64,000 nucleotides of DNA from Fusobacterium ulcerans ATCC 49185 (GCF_900683735.1 NZ_LR215979.1:2356001-2420000), one strand, 5' to 3'; shown: positions 43,030 through 54,358, counted from the first letter of the stretch. Made by a program: numbers and translations. Notes: generated by a model from the letters alone, not told the origin.

Positions 43030-43053
43030 TATATTATATATTATATTTTATTA

Positions 43054-43998
43054 TTAAACTAATATTTTTTCTTCATTCTTTGATTCTTTCTTTTTTTCCT
43101 CTCCCAAACTTTTAAGTCCTTTATTTGGCCCTTTTTTATTTTTATCAAGGAAATATACCAATGGTGTTGCAATAAATACTGAACTATAAGTTCCTGCAAG
43201 AATACCAATCAAAAGAGTAACAATAAATGTTTTTAAACTGTCTCCACCAAAAACAAGTATAGCAATAATAGCAAATAATGTAGTTACAGATGTATTAATA
43301 GATCTTATCATTACTTGATTTACACTTTTATTTAAACAATCCTCAAATGAAGTTTTATTTTTACGTTTTAGATTTTCTCTTATTCTATCAAATACAACTA
43401 TTGTATCATTGATAGAATATCCAAGTATAGTAAGTATTGCTGCTATAAATGGTGTATCCACTTCATAACCTAAAAGTGAAATTACTCCAACAGCTATAAT
43501 AAGATCATGGAACAATGCTGCTACTGCTGCCACTGCAAATGTAAATTCAAATCTGAAAGTTATATAAAGAATTATAAGAAAAGCTCCTATCCCTAGAGCA
43601 TATATTGCTGAAGTTTTCAATTCTTCCCCAACACTTGCTCCTACTTTCTCCTCTTTATTTACATCAAAAGTTCCAATTTTTTTTAAGCTGTCAAGAACTT
43701 CTGCCTTTTCTGTTTCAGTAAGCTCAGGTGTTCTTATAATAACAGTATTATCTTCAGAAATTTGCACTTTTCTACTGTTAGGATTTACCTGATTTATCTC
43801 TTTAGAAATTTCATCTAAATTATTGTTAATATCATTCAATGTTACTGGTTTCTCAAATCTCAGTTGGAATAAGTTTCCTCCAGAAAAATCAATACCATAG
43901 TTAAGCCCTTTTATGAAAAAAGCTCCAAGAGAAAGAACAACAATAACTAATGATAGTCCTACAAATTTTTTACTATTTTTTATAATTTCTATTTGCAT
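43054..43998 (-). CDS. secF: protein translocase subunit SecF
   Basis: Membrane subunit of the SecDF complex that uses the proton or Na+ gradient to pull exported proteins through SecYEG. At 314 residues it has six segments; GIDFSGGNLFQLRF opens the periplasmic domain, and TPFIAAILTILGYSINDTIVVFDRIREN is the RND signature region (cut here in outline: ILGYSINDTIVVFDR). It overlaps the end of secD by 10 nt. Confidence 0.96.
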   Translation of the reverse strand: MQIEIIKNSKKFVGLSLVIVVLSLGAFFIKGLNYGIDFSGGNLFQLRFEKPVTLNDINNNLDEISKEINQVNPNSRKVQISEDNTVIIRTPELTETEKAEVLDSLKKIGTFDVNKEEKVGASVGEELKTSAIYALGIGAFLIILYITFRFEFTFAVAAVAALFHDLIIAVGVISLLGYEVDTPFIAAILTILGYSINDTIVVFDRIRENLKRKNKTSFEDCLNKSVNQVMIRSINTSVTTLFAIIAILVFGGDSLKTFIVTLLIGILAGTYSSVFIATPLVYFLDKNKKGPNKGLKSLGEEKKKESKNEEKILV

Positions 43999-45221
43999 GC
44001 TGTTTTCCCCCTAACTCCAAATAATTCTGGTCTGCTTAATTTAAATACTGTGATGAAAGTAAGTAAAAGTATCTTAGTAATTGTGATAGCTGTAAACATA
44101 GATGCCAATGTACCTATTGTTAATGTTACAGCAAATCCTTTTACAGGACCAGTTCCAAAAGTGAAAAGAATAACAGTTATTATCAATGTTGTAAGGTTTG
44201 AGTCAAAGATAGCTACAAATCCCTTGCTAAATCCTGCATCTATTGCATTACGTATAGTATTTCCCAATCTAAGTTCTTCTTTTATTCTTTCAAATATGAT
44301 AACATTTGCATCAACTGCCATACCTGCTGACAGAATAAGTCCTGCTATACCAGGAAGAGTTAATGTTGCATCTATAAAGTTAAGACATCCAAAAGTTATA
44401 AGTCCAAATATTATAAGAGCTATATTTGCAACTATTCCTGGAAGTCTATAGAACACTATCATAAAAACTCCTATAAGTATCATTGCAAATACTGCTGCTT
44501 GTTTACTTTGAGCTATTGACTCATCTCCAAGAGATGCTCCAACAGTTCTTGTTTCAACTATTTCAGCTTTTACTGGAAGAGCTCCTGCGTTTAAAAGTGT
44601 AGCTGTTGCTTTTGCTTCTTCTACAGTATAATTTCCTGTAATTACCCCATTTCCACTTGGTATTTCTGAATTGATCATAGGAGCTGTCTGTACTTTTCCA
44701 TCTAGTGTGATAGCAAGTTTTCTTCCTATGTTATTTCTTGTGATCTCAGCAAATCTTACTGCTCCCTCTTGATTCATTTCAAATTGAATTTGAGGTCTTC
44801 CTAAGTTGTCATAAGATACATCTGCCTTCTTTAATGCTCCTCCAGTTAAAAGAGTTTCTCCAAGAGTCCCATCTGGATTTTCAAGTTTAAACTCCAACAA
44901 AGCTGTTTTTCCTATCATGTTTATTGCATCTTCTGTATTGCTTATTCCTGGAAGTTCGATTATTACTCTGTTGCTTCCAGCTTTTTGAACAAGTGATTCT
45001 GCTACTCCCAATCCATTTATTCTTCTGTCCAGAACTTCAATAAGTCTGTTCATTGCTGCATCATCAAGAGTTACCCCTTCATCTGGTACAGCTTCCAGTA
45101 CTACATACACTCCACCTTTTAAGTCCAGCCCAAGTTTAGTTGGTTTAAAAAAGCTAAGCCATATAGCTCCTATTACCACAACTATAACAAGAGACAATCT
45201 CATTAATAATTTTGATCCCAT
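43989..45221 (-). CDS. secD: protein translocase subunit SecD
   Basis: Partner of SecF, 410 residues. The first periplasmic domain starts with LGLDLKGGVYVVLEA, later SDxS-like pieces follow, and the membrane part shows AGLILSAGMAVDANVIIFER with the conserved Asp of the ion relay. At 410 it is a short, typical non-E. coli length. GGAGG lies 4 nt before the ATG. It follows ruvX by 20 nt. Confidence 0.96.
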   Translation of the reverse strand: MGSKLLMRLSLVIVVVIGAIWLSFFKPTKLGLDLKGGVYVVLEAVPDEGVTLDDAAMNRLIEVLDRRINGLGVAESLVQKAGSNRVIIELPGISNTEDAINMIGKTALLEFKLENPDGTLGETLLTGGALKKADVSYDNLGRPQIQFEMNQEGAVRFAEITRNNIGRKLAITLDGKVQTAPMINSEIPSGNGVITGNYTVEEAKATATLLNAGALPVKAEIVETRTVGASLGDESIAQSKQAAVFAMILIGVFMIVFYRLPGIVANIALIIFGLITFGCLNFIDATLTLPGIAGLILSAGMAVDANVIIFERIKEELRLGNTIRNAIDAGFSKGFVAIFDSNLTTLIITVILFTFGTGPVKGFAVTLTIGTLASMFTAITITKILLLTFITVFKLSRPELFGVRGKTACK

Positions 45222-45241
45222 TTCTCCTCCAAAATATTAGT

Positions 45242-45661
45242 TTATCTTTTTGTATCTAAGAAAGTTTGAAGTATTATAGCAGCAGCTATTTTATCAACTA
45301 CCTTTCTCTTTTCCAAAGCGCCCTTTTTGTTTGATTCATTCAACATTCTATCTGCTGATACAGTAGTAAGTCTTTCATCAACTTCTATTATTTCCAAACC
45401 TTCAATCTCTTTGTTCAATTTTGCTATGAACTCTCTGACTTTCTCTGCCTGTCTTTTTTCAGTCCCATCCAGACTTTTAGGGATACCTACTACTAATGCT
45501 TTTGTATTTTCTTGAATACAAAGTTCTTTGATTCTTTTTACTGCTTTTGTTTTTTTTCTGTCTATTACTTCAAGGGGAGTAGCTACTATCCCCATTATAT
45601 CAGATCTTGCTACTCCTATCCTCACATCTCCTACATCTAAGGAAATATATTTTTTATACAT
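45242..45661 (-). CDS. ruvX: Holliday junction resolvase-like RuvX (YqgF)
   Basis: RNase H-fold nuclease of 139 residues, involved in processing of rRNA 5' ends and possibly of Holliday junctions. Motifs: SLDVGDVRIGVARSD (Asp in the DxG position), VVGIPKSLDGTE and EVDERLTTVSADR, with the catalytic acidic residues. It is 10 nt downstream of alaS, a common neighbour order (alaS-yrzL-yqgF in Bacillus). Confidence 0.94.
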   Translation of the reverse strand: MYKKYISLDVGDVRIGVARSDIMGIVATPLEVIDRKKTKAVKRIKELCIQENTKALVVGIPKSLDGTEKRQAEKVREFIAKLNKEIEGLEIIEVDERLTTVSADRMLNESNKKGALEKRKVVDKIAAAIILQTFLDTKR

Positions 45662-45671
45662 TAATTACCTC

Positions 45672-48272
45672 TTATAAAGAATTTTTTAAAGTTTCTTTTA
45701 CAGCATTCATAGCTTCTTGTATTTTAGTTACATCTTTTCCACCAGCTTGAGCAAAATCAGGTCTTCCTCCACCATTTCCCCCAGTGATTACAGCAGCTTC
45801 TTTTACAAGATTTCCAGCTTTTATTTTAGAAGTAAGTTCTTTAGTTACTCCAGCAGCAAATATAGCTTTATCTGCTCCTGATGCTAAAACTACAACTGTA
45901 TTAGTCATTTTATCTTTTACATAGTCTATCATTTTTCTAAGATCATCAGCTGTCGTAGTTTTAAAAGTTTTCATGATAACTGTTACTCCATTGATAACCT
46001 CAGAATTTTCTGCTAAAGCCTGAGCTTCTATTTGAGTAAATCTACTTTTTAATTCTTCAAGTTCTTTGCTCGTTTCTTTGATTGTTTCTACCATTTTTTC
46101 AACTCTGTCCAGAAGATTAGCTTCATCAGACTTTATAGCTTTTTCTACATTTTTTAGAAGCATTTCAATGTTTTTAACTGCTTTATATGCTCCTTTTCCA
46201 GTTACAGCTTCAATTCTTCTGATTCCAGCAGCTATTCCTGCTTCACTTTCTATTTTGAATAGTCCTATTTTTCCTATATTGTCTATATGAGTTCCTCCAC
46301 AAAGTTCCACAGAAAAACCTTCTACAGTCACTACTCTTACTACATCTCCATATTTATCTCCAAATAATGCTGTAGCTCCAGCTTTTTTAGCTTCATCCAT
46401 ACTCATATTAGCAATTGAAACATCTATAGCTTCAGCTATTTTTTCATTTACCAATTCTTCTACTTTTTCTATTTCTTCATTAGTCATAGCTTCGTAATGG
46501 TTAAAGTCAAATCTTAATCTTTCTCCATTTACAAATGATCCTGCTTGTTGTACATGAGAACCTAGTACTTCTCTTAATGCTTCATGAAGCAAATGAGTAG
46601 CTGTATGATTTTTAGCTGTTGCTAGTCTATTCGCCTCATCAACTTCTAGGAAATATTCCTCTCCTTCTATTGGAGCTCCTTTTAATATTTCTACAGTATG
46701 TGTAAATATTCCTTTTTGTTTTTGAACATCTATAACTTTACCTTCAAATCCATTTCCAGTAATGATACCAATATCTGCTGCCTGTCCTCCAGACTCTCCA
46801 TAAAATGGAGTTGTATCAAATATCATAAGTTTCTTGCCATCTTTTCCATCTCTTGCACTTAAAAGTTTTCCTGTATCTTTAAGAGTTGTGTATCCAGTAA
46901 ATTCAGTAGCTCCATATTTATCATAAAACTCCTCAATAAAACTGTCCTGTCCTTTTTCCATTACAACTTCTCTTGCAGCTCTTGCTTTTTCTTTTTGTTC
47001 AGTCATTTTTGCTTCAAATTCTTCTTTAGATATTTCTATCTCTTTTTCCTGACATATTTCTTCAGTTAATTCATATGGAAAACCATATGTGTCATAAAGT
47101 TTAAATGTAACTTCTCCATCAAGTTTAGTAATTCCTGCTGATTTTAACTTTTCAATTTCCTGATTTACAAGCTGCATACCTTGATCAAGAGTACGAGAGA
47201 ATTTTTCCTCTTCTATTTTTACAACTTTTTTAATGTGATCAATATTACTTCTAAGATCTGGATAAGCATTTTCCATCATGCTTACTACTTTATCAACCAT
47301 CTTATATAAGAATAATTCTGATTGTCCTAAAAGTCTTCCATGTCTTACTGCTCTTCTCAATATTCTTCTCAGAACATATCCTCTTCCTTCGTTTGATGGT
47401 ATAACTCCATCATTGATCAAGAAAGTAACTGCTCTTGAATGGTCTGTTATTACTTTTAATGAGAAGTTTTCTTCCTCATCTCTTCCATATTGTGAGTTAG
47501 TAAGTTTTACTGCTTCCTCTAACAATGGGAATAAAAGATCTGTTTCAAAGTTATTTGATTTTCCTTGTACCATAGCAGCTATTCTTTCAAGTCCAGCTCC
47601 AGTATCTATGTTTTTCTTAGGAAGAGGTTCAAGACTTCCATCTTCCATTCTGTTCCATTCAGTAAATACAAGATTCCAGATTTCAATAAAACGATTGTCT
47701 GTTCCTTCATCGCCAAGTTTAGAGTTTTCATCTCCACCATAAGCTGGTCCTAAATCCACATGAATTTCTGAACATGGTCCGCATGATCCAGTAGGCCCTG
47801 CTGCCCACCAGTTCTCATCCTCTCCTAATCTTACAAGTCTTTCTTTTGGAAAATTACATTTCTCTATCCAGATTTGTTCTGCCTCATCATCTGTTGTAAA
47901 TACTGATACCCAAAGTTTCTCTTTATCTATTTTTAATACCTCAGTAACAAATTCCCAAGACCATTCTATCGCTTCTTTTTTGAAGTAGTCTCCAAAAGAG
48001 AAATTTCCAAGCATTTCAAAGAATGTATGATGTCTTGCTGTTCTTCCAACATTTTCAAGGTCATTCGTTCTGATACATTTTTGATATGTTGTCACTCTTG
48101 GATATGGAGCTTCTTTCTGACCTAAAAAATATGGTTTAAATGGAACCATTCCTGCTACTGTTAATAATAAAGTTGCATCATCAGGGATAAGAGATGCACT
48201 CTCGAAGTGTTTATGATGTTTTGCTTCAAAAAACTCAATAAACTCTTTTCTAATTTGATTTCCTGTTAACAT
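45672..48272 (-). CDS. alaS: alanyl-tRNA synthetase
   Basis: Class II synthetase of 866 residues. Motif pieces: NQIRKEFIEFFEAKHHKHF at the start, FHTFFEMLGNFSFGDYFK in outline (HHTFFEMLGNFSFGDYF), the editing domain HTATHLLHEALREVLG with its HxxxH and CGGTH, then the C-Ala region with GGGRPDFAQAGG near the end. The start at 48272 is an ATG with GGAGG 5 nt before it; the longer reading begins with a TTG inside that ribosome site. It is part of the dusB-to-secF run. Confidence 0.96.
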   Translation of the reverse strand: MLTGNQIRKEFIEFFEAKHHKHFESASLIPDDATLLLTVAGMVPFKPYFLGQKEAPYPRVTTYQKCIRTNDLENVGRTARHHTFFEMLGNFSFGDYFKKEAIEWSWEFVTEVLKIDKEKLWVSVFTTDDEAEQIWIEKCNFPKERLVRLGEDENWWAAGPTGSCGPCSEIHVDLGPAYGGDENSKLGDEGTDNRFIEIWNLVFTEWNRMEDGSLEPLPKKNIDTGAGLERIAAMVQGKSNNFETDLLFPLLEEAVKLTNSQYGRDEEENFSLKVITDHSRAVTFLINDGVIPSNEGRGYVLRRILRRAVRHGRLLGQSELFLYKMVDKVVSMMENAYPDLRSNIDHIKKVVKIEEEKFSRTLDQGMQLVNQEIEKLKSAGITKLDGEVTFKLYDTYGFPYELTEEICQEKEIEISKEEFEAKMTEQKEKARAAREVVMEKGQDSFIEEFYDKYGATEFTGYTTLKDTGKLLSARDGKDGKKLMIFDTTPFYGESGGQAADIGIITGNGFEGKVIDVQKQKGIFTHTVEILKGAPIEGEEYFLEVDEANRLATAKNHTATHLLHEALREVLGSHVQQAGSFVNGERLRFDFNHYEAMTNEEIEKVEELVNEKIAEAIDVSIANMSMDEAKKAGATALFGDKYGDVVRVVTVEGFSVELCGGTHIDNIGKIGLFKIESEAGIAAGIRRIEAVTGKGAYKAVKNIEMLLKNVEKAIKSDEANLLDRVEKMVETIKETSKELEELKSRFTQIEAQALAENSEVINGVTVIMKTFKTTTADDLRKMIDYVKDKMTNTVVVLASGADKAIFAAGVTKELTSKIKAGNLVKEAAVITGGNGGGRPDFAQAGGKDVTKIQEAMNAVKETLKNSL

Positions 48273-48295
48273 GTTCTCCTCCAACTATTTAAAAT

Positions 48296-49021
48296 TTAAT
48301 CTAATTTAAATTTTTCACCTAAATAAATTTTTCTTGCTGTTTCATCATTAGATATCTCTTCTGGTGTTCCACTGATTAAAACTTTTCCATTTGCCATTAT
48401 ATATGCTTTTTCTGTAATACGCAATGTTTCTCTTACACTGTGGTCCGTTATCAGTATTCCCAATCCTCTGTTTCTCAAATATCTTATTATCTGCTGTATA
48501 TCTTCAACTGCTATTGGGTCAACTCCAGCAAAAGGTTCATCCAATAGTATAAAACTTGGGTTATTTGCTATTGTTCTGGCTATTTCTATTCTTCTTCTTT
48601 CACCACCAGATAATGAATATCCTAAAGATTTTCTTACATGAGTAAGTTTAAATTCTTCCATGAGCTTTTCTATTATCTCTTGTTGCTCTTTAGAAACTAC
48701 TCCTTTCATTTCAAGAACTGCTGCAATATTTTCTTCTACTGTAAGATTTCTGAAAACAGATGGCTCCTGAGCTAGATACCCTATTCCTAAATTAGCTCTT
48801 TTAAACATAGGATAAGTTGTCACATCAGCATTATCACAATAAACTTTACCACTTTCAGGTTTTATTATTCCTGTTATCATATAGAAAGTAGTAGTTTTTC
48901 CTGCTCCATTAGGACCTAAAAGACCTACTATTTCTCCTTTATTTACCTCAAGGCTGACATTATCCACTACTGTTCTCTTTTTATAGCTTTTACAAAGATT
49001 CTGAGCTACCAAACTTCTCAT
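48296..49021 (-). CDS. lptB: LPS export ABC transporter ATPase LptB
   Basis: ATPase of the LPS exporter, 241 residues (E. coli LptB is also 241). Walker [14 protein letters not shown], signature [17 protein letters not shown], Walker [17 protein letters not shown] and the H-loop [11 protein letters not shown] are all present; the FAGVDP stretch is typical of LptB. It works with LptF and LptG. It follows the giant LptC/LptA-like gene by 10 nt, matching the lptC-lptA-lptB order known in Proteobacteria. Confidence 0.95.
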   Translation of the reverse strand: MRSLVAQNLCKSYKKRTVVDNVSLEVNKGEIVGLLGPNGAGKTTTFYMITGIIKPESGKVYCDNADVTTYPMFKRANLGIGYLAQEPSVFRNLTVEENIAAVLEMKGVVSKEQQEIIEKLMEEFKLTHVRKSLGYSLSGGERRRIEIARTIANNPSFILLDEPFAGVDPIAVEDIQQIIRYLRNRGLGILITDHSVRETLRITEKAYIMANGKVLISGTPEEISNDETARKIYLGEKFKLD

Positions 49022-49031
49022 TAGCTCCTCC

Positions 49032-51719
49032 TTAATTATTTTTATGGTTTATAAATACATGCCCTCTTGCTTTTATTTTCTTTGTGTTCATATTATAAGT
49101 TCCTTCATCTGCTTCTATTATAGATTCTTTATTTTCTATTTTTACATTTCCCACAAGATCTAGTATACCAGTTTTTTGTCTGATTATTCCTTTTTCAGAA
49201 GTTATAATAGTTACTCCCTGTTCAGGATTCTTATTTTCAATGTAAACATTTCCTACTAAAGTAGCTATATCTTTATTAATGTCTATTTCAGCAGTATCAG
49301 AAGTTATGATAGTATTTCCATTTTTAGCATCAGTTACTGTAAGTTTTGTATTATCTCTTGAGAAAATAAGGCTTCTTTCTATATCTGCTTCAATATAATC
49401 AGATTGAAGTTTTTTATCTTCTTGAATAAATACAGCATTCTTTTTAATTTCACTTCTTATTGCTTTGTAACCATCATCATTTTTAAAGTAAACTCTTGCA
49501 AAATCTCCTGTAAAGTCTGTACGTTTTCCTTGATGCATCATATTTCCTTTTGCATTCCCTATGAAATCTATTCTCATCTCTCTCAGATTTCCATCTGCTA
49601 TATCTGACTTAAATCTATCTCCAGCTTTAGAAGTTATATCTGCATTTGTACTTTTTAATAATCCTTGCTTATTATCAAAAGTTCCTTCACTTCCAACTAT
49701 AGTAAAATCTCCATACTCTATTGTATATTTTTCAGGAGAAACGACTATTTCAGTTTTAAGGTTATAGTCAAGTCTATTTCCTTTCAACCTGCTTTCTGGA
49801 GTTACTATAACAGTATTTTTTCCAAATTCTACCTTATCTTCATTTGTAAAATATTTCATTTTGTCACTTTTTATATCGTTTTCTACATTTTTACCTTTAA
49901 AATTATCTCCAGTAAATACCGAAGATTTTACATCAAATACTCCATTTGACATAGTGCCTGATGTAGTTTTATCATGACTTTCAAAATTTATAGTTTCAGG
50001 TATATATACTTTTTCATCTTTTAAATTATACTTTCCTCTTGTTGATTTTGCTACTATTTTTTCACTATTTATTACAAGATTTCCAATTAGCTCCATATAA
50101 TTATCTTTTTGGAATAAGAGTTTATCCCCAGTTACAGTAGTTCCATTTTCTGTATTTTTAAATGAAATCTTACTTTGAAGTTCTCCAGTTCCATTTTTAT
50201 TATTATAAGTAAGATTTTCTCCACTAGCAACAAAATTTCTTCCAGCAGCGTTTATTGTTCCATTACTTACAAGTTCTCCAGTATTTTCATCATATATAGC
50301 TCCAACTCCTGTAAAAGATGTGCCGTCTTTTAACATCGTTACTTTATATTTATCTGGAGTTTCTACTTTTCCTGTAGCTCCATTATACGTTATATCATTG
50401 CTTTCTAATCTGTAGTCTTGATTTTCAAATACCGAATTTTCTTTTACTTTATATATTTTTGTTTCTGTATTAAAATCCATTCTTTTACCTTTAGCTGTTT
50501 GCTTCTTAATTTTGTCATACATAGTTCCATTTACTATATATCCATCTTTTGTTATATCATTGAAGTAGAATTTATCTCCAACACTATCATACTTCTGACT
50601 TTTATAATCATACTTTTTATCTGCAAACATTTCTTTTGTTTCATTATTATATCTAAATTCTTTACTTTTCAATTCTCCATTATCTGAAATATATACTGCA
50701 TCTCTTTTTTCTCCATATGCAGTTATAAATTTAGTATTATTATTGTATACTATTTTATCTGCTGTCAGTTCCTCTCCTTTTGTTGATGTCATCTTCACAT
50801 CTCCATAAAAAGTCAGTTCTTCTGTAGTTATATCGTATACTGCTTCTTTTCCAGAAAAAGAATATACTCCATTGCTTCCAGTTATTTTTCCAAAAAACTT
50901 AACTATATTACTGTTTGCTTCTCTTTGTATTTTATCAACATATATCTTATATCCATTAGTTTCTATCATTACATTTTTAGTAATTAAGAATGCTTCTGTA
51001 TTATCTTGATACCATAGATTTCCTGCTGATAATTTAGCTCCATTATAAGTTACATCATAAGGTTCCCATGCTTCAAGAATTTTATCATCTATAGAATATT
51101 TCAAATTAAGAAAATTTCCAGATATTTTTCCATTCTGTTGATCTGTTCCATCAATAGCTATATTTCCTGAAAGTGTAACAATCTTATTAATATCACTATA
51201 TTTTCCAATATTCCCTTTCAGTTTTATTTTATCATTTTCTAGAATTACATTATCTTTCAATTCTATATAGCTCATTTTACTGTCAGTTATGAAATTTTTC
51301 CCAGAAATTTTTATTTTCTTCTCAACATTTTCTGCTGATACCCCTACATCTGATGTTATTTCATCTTTTAGTTTATCATAGTGAGCTGCTTCTGTATTAA
51401 ACTTCCATCCATTTGGACTTATTCCAAGAATATTATTTTTCAATGCTAAATTTCTCACTTTGTCTATAAATACATTATCTCCACTTATTACCATATCCTT
51501 TACTAGTGCTTTTGCCTTTTCAAAATTTGTTTCATTATCATCTACATAATCTACTTGTTTATCTGCTTCAACATGATAATCTTCACTATCATAAGTAACA
51601 TTTGTTGTTTCGATAGCTTTTTTTATATCAGAAAGATCATTTTCATCTTTAAAATAGTTTAAGTAACCTAATATTATTATAACTACAAAAATAATTATAT
51701 AGATTTTCTTTTTATTCAT
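49032..51719 (-). CDS. giant LptC/LptA-like LPS bridge protein
   Basis: An 895-residue protein in the position of lptC and lptA, directly before lptB. One N-terminal membrane anchor (residues 5-23) is followed by a long periplasmic region built of repeated OstA-type beta strands, with recurring patterns such as [31 protein letters not shown] and [14 protein letters not shown] about every 20-60 residues. LptC and LptA are usually about 190 and 185 residues, so the two seem merged and expanded into one anchored jellyroll filament. It should bridge LptFG and LptD across the periplasm. No separate lptA or lptC was seen in the window. Confidence 0.85.
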   Translation of the reverse strand: MNKKKIYIIIFVVIIILGYLNYFKDENDLSDIKKAIETTNVTYDSEDYHVEADKQVDYVDDNETNFEKAKALVKDMVISGDNVFIDKVRNLALKNNILGISPNGWKFNTEAAHYDKLKDEITSDVGVSAENVEKKIKISGKNFITDSKMSYIELKDNVILENDKIKLKGNIGKYSDINKIVTLSGNIAIDGTDQQNGKISGNFLNLKYSIDDKILEAWEPYDVTYNGAKLSAGNLWYQDNTEAFLITKNVMIETNGYKIYVDKIQREANSNIVKFFGKITGSNGVYSFSGKEAVYDITTEELTFYGDVKMTSTKGEELTADKIVYNNNTKFITAYGEKRDAVYISDNGELKSKEFRYNNETKEMFADKKYDYKSQKYDSVGDKFYFNDITKDGYIVNGTMYDKIKKQTAKGKRMDFNTETKIYKVKENSVFENQDYRLESNDITYNGATGKVETPDKYKVTMLKDGTSFTGVGAIYDENTGELVSNGTINAAGRNFVASGENLTYNNKNGTGELQSKISFKNTENGTTVTGDKLLFQKDNYMELIGNLVINSEKIVAKSTRGKYNLKDEKVYIPETINFESHDKTTSGTMSNGVFDVKSSVFTGDNFKGKNVENDIKSDKMKYFTNEDKVEFGKNTVIVTPESRLKGNRLDYNLKTEIVVSPEKYTIEYGDFTIVGSEGTFDNKQGLLKSTNADITSKAGDRFKSDIADGNLREMRIDFIGNAKGNMMHQGKRTDFTGDFARVYFKNDDGYKAIRSEIKKNAVFIQEDKKLQSDYIEADIERSLIFSRDNTKLTVTDAKNGNTIITSDTAEIDINKDIATLVGNVYIENKNPEQGVTIITSEKGIIRQKTGILDLVGNVKIENKESIIEADEGTYNMNTKKIKARGHVFINHKNN

Positions 51720-51721
51720 AT

Positions 51722-54346
51722 TTAACTCCTATTTAATATTTTTTTCAGCTCATTAAGCTTTAATAAGGCTTCCAAAGGCGTCATTCCATTAGGATCTAAC
51801 TCTTCCAATACTCTCATAACTATTTTTTGTTCTTTTGTCAGTTCTTTCCCTTTTAAATTATTTTTCTCTTCTTCAACTGGTTCTTCTTTCTGAGGAGTTC
51901 CAAAAAGTATAAGCTGTTCTCCTTTTAATTTTTTTTCAATTATTTGTTTTCTATCTTCTAAATTTCTTAATACAGATTTTGATCTATCCAATATCTCTTT
52001 GGGTAATCCTGCAAGTCTTGCTACTTCTATTCCATAAGATTTATCTGCTCCGCCTTTTACTATTTCTCTTAAAAAAACTATTTCTTTATCATTTTCTTTT
52101 ACTTCTATTCTATAATTTTCAGCTCTGTCCAGTTTATCTTCTAATTGAGTAAGCTCATGATAATGTGTAGCAAATATTGTTTTTGCTCCTATTCTTTCAT
52201 GAATATATTCAGTGATGGCTGTTGCTATGGAAATACCATCAAAAGTTGAAGTTCCTCTTCCTATTTCATCAAGTATTATAAATGACCTGTTTGTTGCACT
52301 GTTTACAATATTAGCAACTTCACTCATTTCAAGCATAAATGTAGACTGCCCTGTAAGGAGATCATCACTTGCACCTATTCTTGTAAAAATTTTATCTACC
52401 AACCCTATTTTAGCATAGTTAGCTGGTACATATGATCCCATATGAGCCATAATTATAATTAAAGCTACCTGCTTCATATAAGTAGATTTCCCTGACATAT
52501 TTGGCCCTGTAAGTATTATCATTTCTTTATTATCATCAAATACTATATTATTCTTTACATATTCTCCTGCTGGAATAAGCTTTTCTACTATGGGATGTCT
52601 CCCAGCAATTATTTCTATATCTTTTCCTGCATGTATTTCAGGCTGGATATATGAATTTTTTATTGCTATATGAGCCAGATTGCTTGCCACATCAAGGTAG
52701 GCTATCTTATATGCCAAATCTTGAAGTATTCCTTTATGGCTTTTTACTTCATAAGCAACTTCTTTAAATAACTGATATTCAAGATTTTCTATCTTATCTT
52801 TAGCATTTAATACCTTTTCTTCATACTCTTTCAAATCAGGTACTATATATCTTTCAGCATTAGCAAGAGTCTGCTTTCTGATATAGTCTGCTGGTACTAA
52901 ATGAGAATTTGCTCTTGTTACTTCAATAAAATATCCAAATACTTTGTTGTATTTTATTTTAAGCCCTTTTATCCCTGTTCTTTCTCTTTCTCTGTTTTCT
53001 ATTTCAAGGATATAGTCCTTTCCATCTTTTGATAAACCATGAAGCTCATCAAGCATCTCATTATATCCCTGCCTTATAATTCCTCCTTCTCTCACTGAGA
53101 AAGGAGGCTCATCTACAATAGTTGTTTCTATCAAATTGTAAATATCAATAAGAGTTTTTACTTCAATGGAAAATATAGAATTCCCCTGTAAAAGTTTTAA
53201 TATTTCCAATGAATTTTTTATAGAAATTTTTAATGAAATCAGATCTCTTCCATTTTCAGTTTCAAGAATAAGCTTTCCTATTATTCGTTCTATATCATAT
53301 ATACTTTTCAATTTTTCTCTAATTTCTTCTCTAAGGAGTACATTTTCAATAAAAAAAGATATATCCTTTTGTCTCTCATTTATTTTTTCTATGTCAAGAA
53401 GAGGATTTTTTATAAATTTTTTCAAAAGTCTGCTTCCCATAGAAGTCATACATTCATCCATCACCCATAAAAGTGTTCCCGCTCCATTTTTTTCTCTATA
53501 ATTATCCACTATATCCAGATTTTTTTGAGTAGTTATATTAAGCTCCATTATATTTTCACTGCTGGTATATAATATGCTATTTACAGGAAGTTCTTTTCCC
53601 TTTTGCAGTTCTGCTACATAGTTTAAAACAGTTGCTGATATTGTAACAGCCATTTTTTTATCTTTTAATCCAAAACTTTCTAATGATATTACTTTGAAAT
53701 AATCTTTCAGATAGTCTTCGCATTTTCTCTTTTCAGTTATTTTACTTATGTTAACATCTGATAAAGTATTATGTTTTTTTAATTCCTCATAATATTTATC
53801 ATAAGTTCTTTCTTCCAACAATATTTCTTTAGGAGCAGTTTTATTTATTTCTCCTAAAAGTTTAAATATTATATCTTCTCCTTCCAGTTCACTAGCTTTA
53901 AATTCCCCAGTTGTAATATCCACATAAGCTATTGCTCCTTTATTTCCATCTATTTTTATTCCCATAAGATAGTTATTACTCTTTTCATCAAGATAATCTG
54001 TATCAATAACAGTTCCAGGTGTTATAACTCTTACAACTTCTCTTTTTACTATTCCTTTAGCACTCTTTGGATCTTCTACCTGCTCACAGATAGCTACCTT
54101 ATATCCTTTGTTGACTAGTTTAGCTATATATGAAGATACTGAATGATATGGAACTCCAGCAAGGGGAACATCTTGATCTTTTTCTCTATTTCTGCTTGTC
54201 AATGTGAGCCCCAGCTCTTTAGAAGCTATTACTGCATCATCAAAAAACATTTCATAAAAATCTCCTAGTCTGAAAAATAGAAGATTATCCTTATTCTGTT
54301 CTTTTATTTCTTTGTATTGACTCATTAAAGGTGTATCTCCAGCCAC
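51722..54346 (-). CDS. mutS: DNA mismatch repair protein MutS
   Basis: Mismatch recognition ATPase, 874 residues. The mismatch-binding loop is GDFYEMFFDDA, where the Phe wedge and Glu contact the mispair; the ATPase has TGPNMSGKSTYMKQVALI, DEIGRGTSTFDG and ATHYHELTQLE. It starts with GTG, preceded by AAGGAG 8 nt away, and the resulting MAGDTPLMSQY matches the usual MutS beginning. It lies 12 nt after dusB and 2 nt before the LptC/A-like gene. mutL is not in the window. Confidence 0.97.
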   Translation of the reverse strand: MAGDTPLMSQYKEIKEQNKDNLLFFRLGDFYEMFFDDAVIASKELGLTLTSRNREKDQDVPLAGVPYHSVSSYIAKLVNKGYKVAICEQVEDPKSAKGIVKREVVRVITPGTVIDTDYLDEKSNNYLMGIKIDGNKGAIAYVDITTGEFKASELEGEDIIFKLLGEINKTAPKEILLEERTYDKYYEELKKHNTLSDVNISKITEKRKCEDYLKDYFKVISLESFGLKDKKMAVTISATVLNYVAELQKGKELPVNSILYTSSENIMELNITTQKNLDIVDNYREKNGAGTLLWVMDECMTSMGSRLLKKFIKNPLLDIEKINERQKDISFFIENVLLREEIREKLKSIYDIERIIGKLILETENGRDLISLKISIKNSLEILKLLQGNSIFSIEVKTLIDIYNLIETTIVDEPPFSVREGGIIRQGYNEMLDELHGLSKDGKDYILEIENRERERTGIKGLKIKYNKVFGYFIEVTRANSHLVPADYIRKQTLANAERYIVPDLKEYEEKVLNAKDKIENLEYQLFKEVAYEVKSHKGILQDLAYKIAYLDVASNLAHIAIKNSYIQPEIHAGKDIEIIAGRHPIVEKLIPAGEYVKNNIVFDDNKEMIILTGPNMSGKSTYMKQVALIIIMAHMGSYVPANYAKIGLVDKIFTRIGASDDLLTGQSTFMLEMSEVANIVNSATNRSFIILDEIGRGTSTFDGISIATAITEYIHERIGAKTIFATHYHELTQLEDKLDRAENYRIEVKENDKEIVFLREIVKGGADKSYGIEVARLAGLPKEILDRSKSVLRNLEDRKQIIEKKLKGEQLILFGTPQKEEPVEEEKNNLKGKELTKEQKIVMRVLEELDPNGMTPLEALLKLNELKKILNRS

Positions 54347-54358
54347 TTTCTCAACTCC

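Noticed and set aside
43993-44451. 152-codon plus-strand frame opposite secD
   Set aside because: Antisense of a well-recognised gene, with no ribosome site.
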